Shown here: positions 60,061-64,000 of the stretch, one piece after another
Numbering within the stretch: the first letter of the stretch is position 1
How the letters are laid out: every line of letters starts with the position of its first letter
Origin: Acholoe squamosa
Taxonomy: Eukaryota; Annelida; Polychaeta; Phyllodocida; Polynoidae
Direction: 5' to 3'
Assembly: GCA_949317995.1 (NCBI GenBank)
Contig: OX439035.1
Span: 80,787,959 to 80,851,958, forward strand
Length of the DNA: 64,000 nt
Translations under genes and position numbers: made by a program
Notes under the pieces: model-generated
The model's input: the letters and a program-made list of their open reading frames with translations, nothing else
Database searches by the model: none
Told to the model about the DNA's origin: nothing

Positions 60061-60330
60061 AATTCTGAGAGAGGGCAATTATATCTGCGCCGCCGGTGCC
60101 CACGCTTCGCTAACAGGTGGCAGCACTATGTGTTGCCTCGTTACCGCCTCGTTAGTCAACCGGAAGTCAGGGCCACATATACCAGAATTACTTCCGGTCC
60201 GACGTCGATTCTCTCTCGCGCCGTCTGTTTTGTGCGGCCGCCGGCGACATGTGAGGGAGGTTGGCCCTGGGGCATTTCGTCGGAAAACAATAGTTAGGCC
60301 TACCTCCGTGGCGTTGGCCACATGAGGGTG
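60061..60330. promoter_or_regulatory. CpG-rich block with opposed ETS-type sites
   Basis: CpG is dense here (GCGCCGCCGG, CCGACGTCGATT, GCGGCCGCCGGCGAC) against a CpG-poor background. Two perfect ETS/GABP-type sites lie head to head: CCGGAAGT at 60160-60167 and ACTTCCGG at 60190-60197. Paired ETS sites in a CpG island are typical of housekeeping and often bidirectional promoters. No TATA box is evident. Downstream on the plus strand an ATG at 60322 opens only 70 codons; on the minus strand a short ATG frame soon meets GGAG|GTAGGC, a donor-like word. Which gene it would drive is unknown. Confidence 0.4.
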
Positions 60331-60534
60331 TCTAGGGGCATTACTGACTATAAAGCTGAGGGGTCTGTTGTTCCCGTTGAGCTAAAGTGGGTGCATCAAT
60401 GGGAACAGGAAGAAAGCCAGAAAGGGCGTGCAAAGTGTAGGATCTTCCCTTATTGGGATAAAAATGCGGCCCTCACCGTCCCCATATATAATATATGTAG
60501 CCTTTTCTGGAAGGCATTTGCAATTGAGGAATAG
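60322..60534 (+). other. 70-codon open frame downstream of the CpG block (unproven)
   Basis: The ATG context GCCACATGA is fair, and the frame (start MRVSRGITDYKAEGSV) runs 70 codons to a stop. Its position 125 bp after the paired ETS sites is the only reason to list it. The product has no recognised motif, and no splice signals clearly bound it. Confidence 0.12.
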
Positions 60535-60716
60535 GGGTCCCTACCTGTGGCGTCCACCCCTCAGTGCCAAATCAACAGATCTTTCGAATCGATAAATCAC
60601 ACCGGGAATTGAGTTTCATAGACCGAAGCCCCAACGCCCATGGTCTCTATGGCCAAGTCGGCAGAGCAGCGCAAATCTGTCAAGTAGGATCTTCAGACAC
60701 ATCCACAAAAGTATGA

Positions 60717-61200
60717 AAGGAAAAACTGGATCCCTTACAAAATAAAATTCTCAGAATCTGCCTTAGGGTCAAAAAGGATGAAGAAACAACAGACAACCTC
60801 AGGCTACTTGCAGAACCACTGAACCTTTTAGACACAAGAAAAGAACTTTTGCTATCCCACATGTTCTAAAAATCTAAATCCCTACCCCCCCCTCCCCGAA
60901 ATCCCAAGAAAACGTCCAAGAAATATGGCTTACAGAAGATCTCCCTACTTTTGGGGAGTGGACCTATGGAACGAACTTAATGGAGAGAACCAGAAACTGA
61001 TAAGCAAACAACAGTTTAAAGCACGTGTAAAAAAGAAGCCATAGGGTCAAATCTAAAAGGACAAAGGAGTAAGCTTCTAAATGCAAGAAGACCCCAAATA
61101 ATCAATTGTGCAGTGCAATACATTATGATTAATCTGATGATATATCATAGAGAAAACACGAAACACAATTTTGAATCTCCGTGTCCGTCTCTTAGACAGG
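60717..61200 (+). pseudogene. LINE ORF2 C-terminal fragment and 3' tail
   Basis: Two blocks in different frames read as the end of a non-LTR retrotransposon polyprotein. Block 1 (60717-60866) gives EKLDPLQNKILRICLR and continues to a stop, fitting the 'lqn+~lRi~~' region after the reverse transcriptase. Block 2 (60913-61044) gives RRSPYFWGVDLWNELN and then ISKQQFKARVKKKP, fitting the characteristic LWN...FK...K ending. A stop and a frameshift in a C-run separate them, so the copy is dead. The reverse-transcriptase core and endonuclease are missing: a 5'-truncated insertion. Clade (Jockey, CR1/L2-like or other) cannot be fixed from this much. Bases 61045-61200 are likely 3' untranslated tail. 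Confidence 0.7.
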
Positions 61201-62118
61201 GTAAGTCCCGTATCTTATCATATTTGATTGAAGTCTCGTGTCTTATTGAATCTAAAAGAAGTGACGACATGTCCTAGCCTAGGTAACATGTGGAGTTGTA
61301 AGTGAATACCATAACCATGGGGCCACGGGGCTACACTTACCGCCAAGAAGAGATATATGGTTAAATGCATGGGTGGGAAAAATGTCCAGTTTCCCAGGAA
61401 TTTTAGGTGAGCCGATCCCGTGTCTTATATATGGCTCAGATGTCCTGTTTCTCACATCCCGGTTCCTATGACCCGATTCTTATAAAATCTTGTCCAATAA
61501 GACCCTTATTCCTGTTGTTAGATTATGCCTCAGATGTCCTGTTTCTCACATCCTGTTTCCATGTCCTGTTTCTTATCCTCGTCCGAATAGCGCAGGCCGT
61601 ATACATCCATCCCGTAATCGACAATAGTATCAATTTATTGATCAAATTGATATTTTTCATTCTGAACTAAAGCTAATTATGCAATATATACAGGATCGGA
61701 TGAGTTTGGATCTGGAAGATCATATTGTATCTTTATGAGGACCAATTAAAAAGAAAGGTTGTAATTATCTTCATCGTCTGAATGTTCTGAACATGGGATT
61801 GGTGAAAATGAGACATATCTAGAGCAAGATGAACCTTATACACCGAGTGTTGCGGCATTCGTAAGTACGCAGAAAATCAAAAATGTTCCCATTGGATATC
61901 CTAATCTAATTCTTAAGGAAACCGATTCTTTAAATCCCATTCATTGGAAGCCCTTACTTTAATTAAGATATTACTTTGGTGCATAAATGAGTATACCTAC
62001 AGATCTAGGCATACCAGACATGATAATATATACCTATGCCTGAAACACAGAGGCCACCTTTAAGGTAAAGGTAGAACACCTGAAGAGATGCCATCCAACA
62101 GTCGTATACTATCCAATT
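61201..62118. other. Unique DNA with short direct repeats
   Basis: CTCAGATGTCCTGTTTCTCA plus five more bases is repeated exactly at 61435-61459 and 61529-61553. Related TGTCCTGTTTCT and CCCGTGTCTTAT words occur around 61180-61600, giving a degenerate local repeat cluster. No gene recognised. Confidence 0.45.
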
Positions 62119-62120
62119 AA

Positions 62121-62491
62121 GGTCGAATCCCACTTGGCGAAAAATGCCTTGAATATATCTGTGATTTTGTCAGTTGTGTTTTATTGCCTCCCTGGTGTCC
62201 TAAATCGCAAGGAGAATAAAGGGAAAGATATAATATCAAACTCCCACTGCAGACTGTGCTAATGCTTTATGTCCTTGCGATTTTAGGATAGGAAACATGT
62301 CAGGCAGAGATATACCAATTAACCAGGAAAACATGTCACAAACGCTTTACAATAAAGCACAACAGTGTCCTTGTGTTCTATGTACCCTATTGTAGTTATA
62401 TCTCTTGCCAATTTTGGGTAGAAGCCAAAATCATAAGAGTTTCAAAATCGCAGAGATATTTCAGACATTTTTCGCCATGTGGGATTCGACC
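62121..62491. mobile_element. GGTCGAATCCCAC-ended TIR element, 371 bp
   Basis: The ends 62121-62146 (GGTCGAATCCCACTTGGCGA...) and 62466-62491 are inverted repeats with one mismatch in 26. The bases outside are TTAA on the left and TTTA on the right, so a TTAA target duplication with one change is possible but unproven. Inside, a second inverted pair built on CCTAAATCGCAAGGA lies at about 62203-62219 and 62271-62288. No coding frame, so non-autonomous. Confidence 0.75.
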
Positions 62492-64000
62492 TTTAGGTGG
62501 TATATAGTCCCTGACTGAAGTAAGAAGGATGCCCCCACACAGTATATCGTGAGGTGTCCTTCCGCTAAAGTAGGACCCTAAAGTTCGGGTATTTCATGTT
62601 AAACTATTTATGACCCAATGGCAGGGACACATCTTTGAGAGCAGACGCAGGTTAAATATGTACCCTGTACACAGACTGCCACAGGACGAAGGCAATTGGC
62701 TCCCCGATCGCCTTGGGGAGGCGGGGGACGCCATAAACCTAACAGAGCTCCACGAGTGTATAGACCCATTTGCTTCACATGTCTGATATATACATTGTAC
62801 ATTACGACTCTTGATGTATATTATACGTCAAGGTTGGGTTAACGAAGCTCCTCTTAATGAATGGCTTTCCTTACAGTGACATAAAGATGATTTACATGAG
62901 GGACAATATGGGGGCAATTGATAAAAACGACCAACGTACGTGTGGACAAAACTGAAGGACATACGAGTGCCTACTTCAAATAAGAAGCTGTTATATTCAT
63001 ATTCCGTCTTTTTTATACTAATGATATGCATCAATCTACTAGTGGTAGGTCTAAACATTCAGCGTATTAGTTTCTTCTTTTCAATTTTCAATCGCAGGGT
63101 TTACTTTGTTAGTACATGTACAGACCATATCGACCATTTCATTATGGTGTTTTCACCTTAGATAACGTATATTTTATGCCTTTGCTAGCAGGGTGGGATT
63201 ACTTGCTTTGTCCTGGGCAGCATGTCAGGGCTCTTGCAGCCATATCACCTTTGACAACACGAGTAATGCTTGCAGTTATTGGTGTGGAAGTTTGTCATGT
63301 TATAGTGAGTGACCCTGTGACACTCATTTGTGGGGACGCTCACTTGTCTGCCGCTGTGTGTGTCTGACACTGGGAGGAGGTCAGTTGTGTTGCCTGTGGG
63401 TGTCTGTGACATTCCCCCTTGTTGCCGCACCGCACGCCTACCTCCCCAGCCGCCTCCCACCTCCCTAACATGGCAGGAACCCCTGCGGCTCACGCCAGCG
63501 CCACTGCCACTATCAGTAGGGACCTTCAGCAGGGGCTTCTTGTGTATTAGGCGTGGTTGCTGTGTAAATGTCATAAAGGAATACGCTTAGAGGTATGGCT
63601 GATGAGATGAACCTGTTTACAAATCCATCAAGAAGAAAATATCCTTTCTAATACCATAAGGTTGCCTGCAGCACTGGGAATGTTATGAAATGTTAAAGGA
63701 GAAGAAAGAATGTTCTAGGATTTCAGCCACAGAGTATGTTTTGCAGAATAGCACGTTGACGTGTTCTACGACATAAATGGTCTATTATGTAAATGAAGGC
63801 CTATATTGGATCGTACATAGAGGGCTGTTTGCATAACGCGTCAACCTGTTTTTGCAGCAATTATGTTGATATTTCGATGTAGAGATCTATTTATGAAAAG
63901 CCACGAGGATGGCGAGTCAGTTATATTAAAGCTAACCCTCAGAAATTGGATAAGAGCAATCACTTTTAGCTCATCCATACACATAGAAATGTGCTGTTGA
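62492..64000. other. Right edge, unique DNA with a GC-rich patch
   Basis: About 1.5 kb without identified repeats. GC rises at 63340-63535. Overlapping frames on both strands there (109 codons minus, 83-86 plus) have no domains. Within it an ATG at 63470 in a good context (CTAACATGG) opens 26 codons (MAGTPAAHASATATIS...) before a stop; no donor or partner exon is evident. Confidence 0.35.

Noticed and set aside
59839-60297. 152-codon open frame
   Set aside because: It reads through the C-rich MITE fragment and the CpG-rich block; proline/arginine-rich composition follows from base content.
60640-60690. Second tRNA-like A box (TGGCCAAGTCGG)
   Set aside because: No B box or T arm follows at the right distance.

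Overview
This 64 kb window reads as non-coding eukaryotic DNA, probably from an AT-rich marine invertebrate genome. The reasons are long stretches without convincing reading frames, a dinucleotide (TA)n(TG)n tract, a 32-bp minisatellite, a decayed LINE tail, a tRNA-like Pol III sequence, and a high density of small terminal-inverted-repeat (TIR) elements. An echinoderm or another invertebrate deuterostome is my best guess, but that rests on the general style of the repeats, not on an identified gene. I found no intact protein-coding gene. The longest open frames (144-165 codons) are about what chance gives in this much sequence, and most overlap repeats.

Layout. 1-2.1 kb: long hairpins, a 41-bp inverted repeat, a tRNA-like sequence and a 350-bp TIR element. 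2.1-4.1 kb: unique sequence. 4.1-14.3 kb: a direct tandem duplication of a roughly 5-kb unit, in which the second copy carries several insertions that the first lacks, so empty and filled sites can be compared. 14.3-28.8 kb: unique DNA with a pair of 1.1-kb foldback elements, a TTGAATCAACATTGA-type element, a 616-bp TIR element and a TA-flanked element. 28.8-40.3 kb: further TA-flanked elements (30.3, 32.3 and 39.9 kb), an AT-rich 1-kb repeat in two opposed copies, and a perfect 137-bp tandem duplication between them. 40.3-44 kb: a microsatellite and a GC-elevated block that could be a promoter or first-exon region. 44.7-49.4 kb: four mobile elements close together, the last with CRE-like palindromes in its ends and a second inverted repeat nested inside. 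49.4-57.1 kb: mostly unique, with a third copy of the AT-rich repeat. 57.1-59.5 kb: a nested-palindrome element, then the minisatellite. 59.5-64 kb: an MITE fragment, a CpG-rich block with two opposed ETS-type sites (the best promoter candidate), a LINE 3' fragment and one more TIR element.

How it fits together. The window looks intergenic or intronic, shaped mainly by class II transposon bursts and local duplication. Several elements share target-site style (TA flanks, ends GGG... or CACTG...), which points to a few transposase families supplied from elsewhere in the genome. The most unusual structural signal is a set of long hairpins with unrelated stems but a shared C-TTC-G / C-GAA-G triloop tip, two of them also sharing a non-pairing CACGAG...GAGTG collar. 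All boundaries were read by eye; no alignment or search was run.
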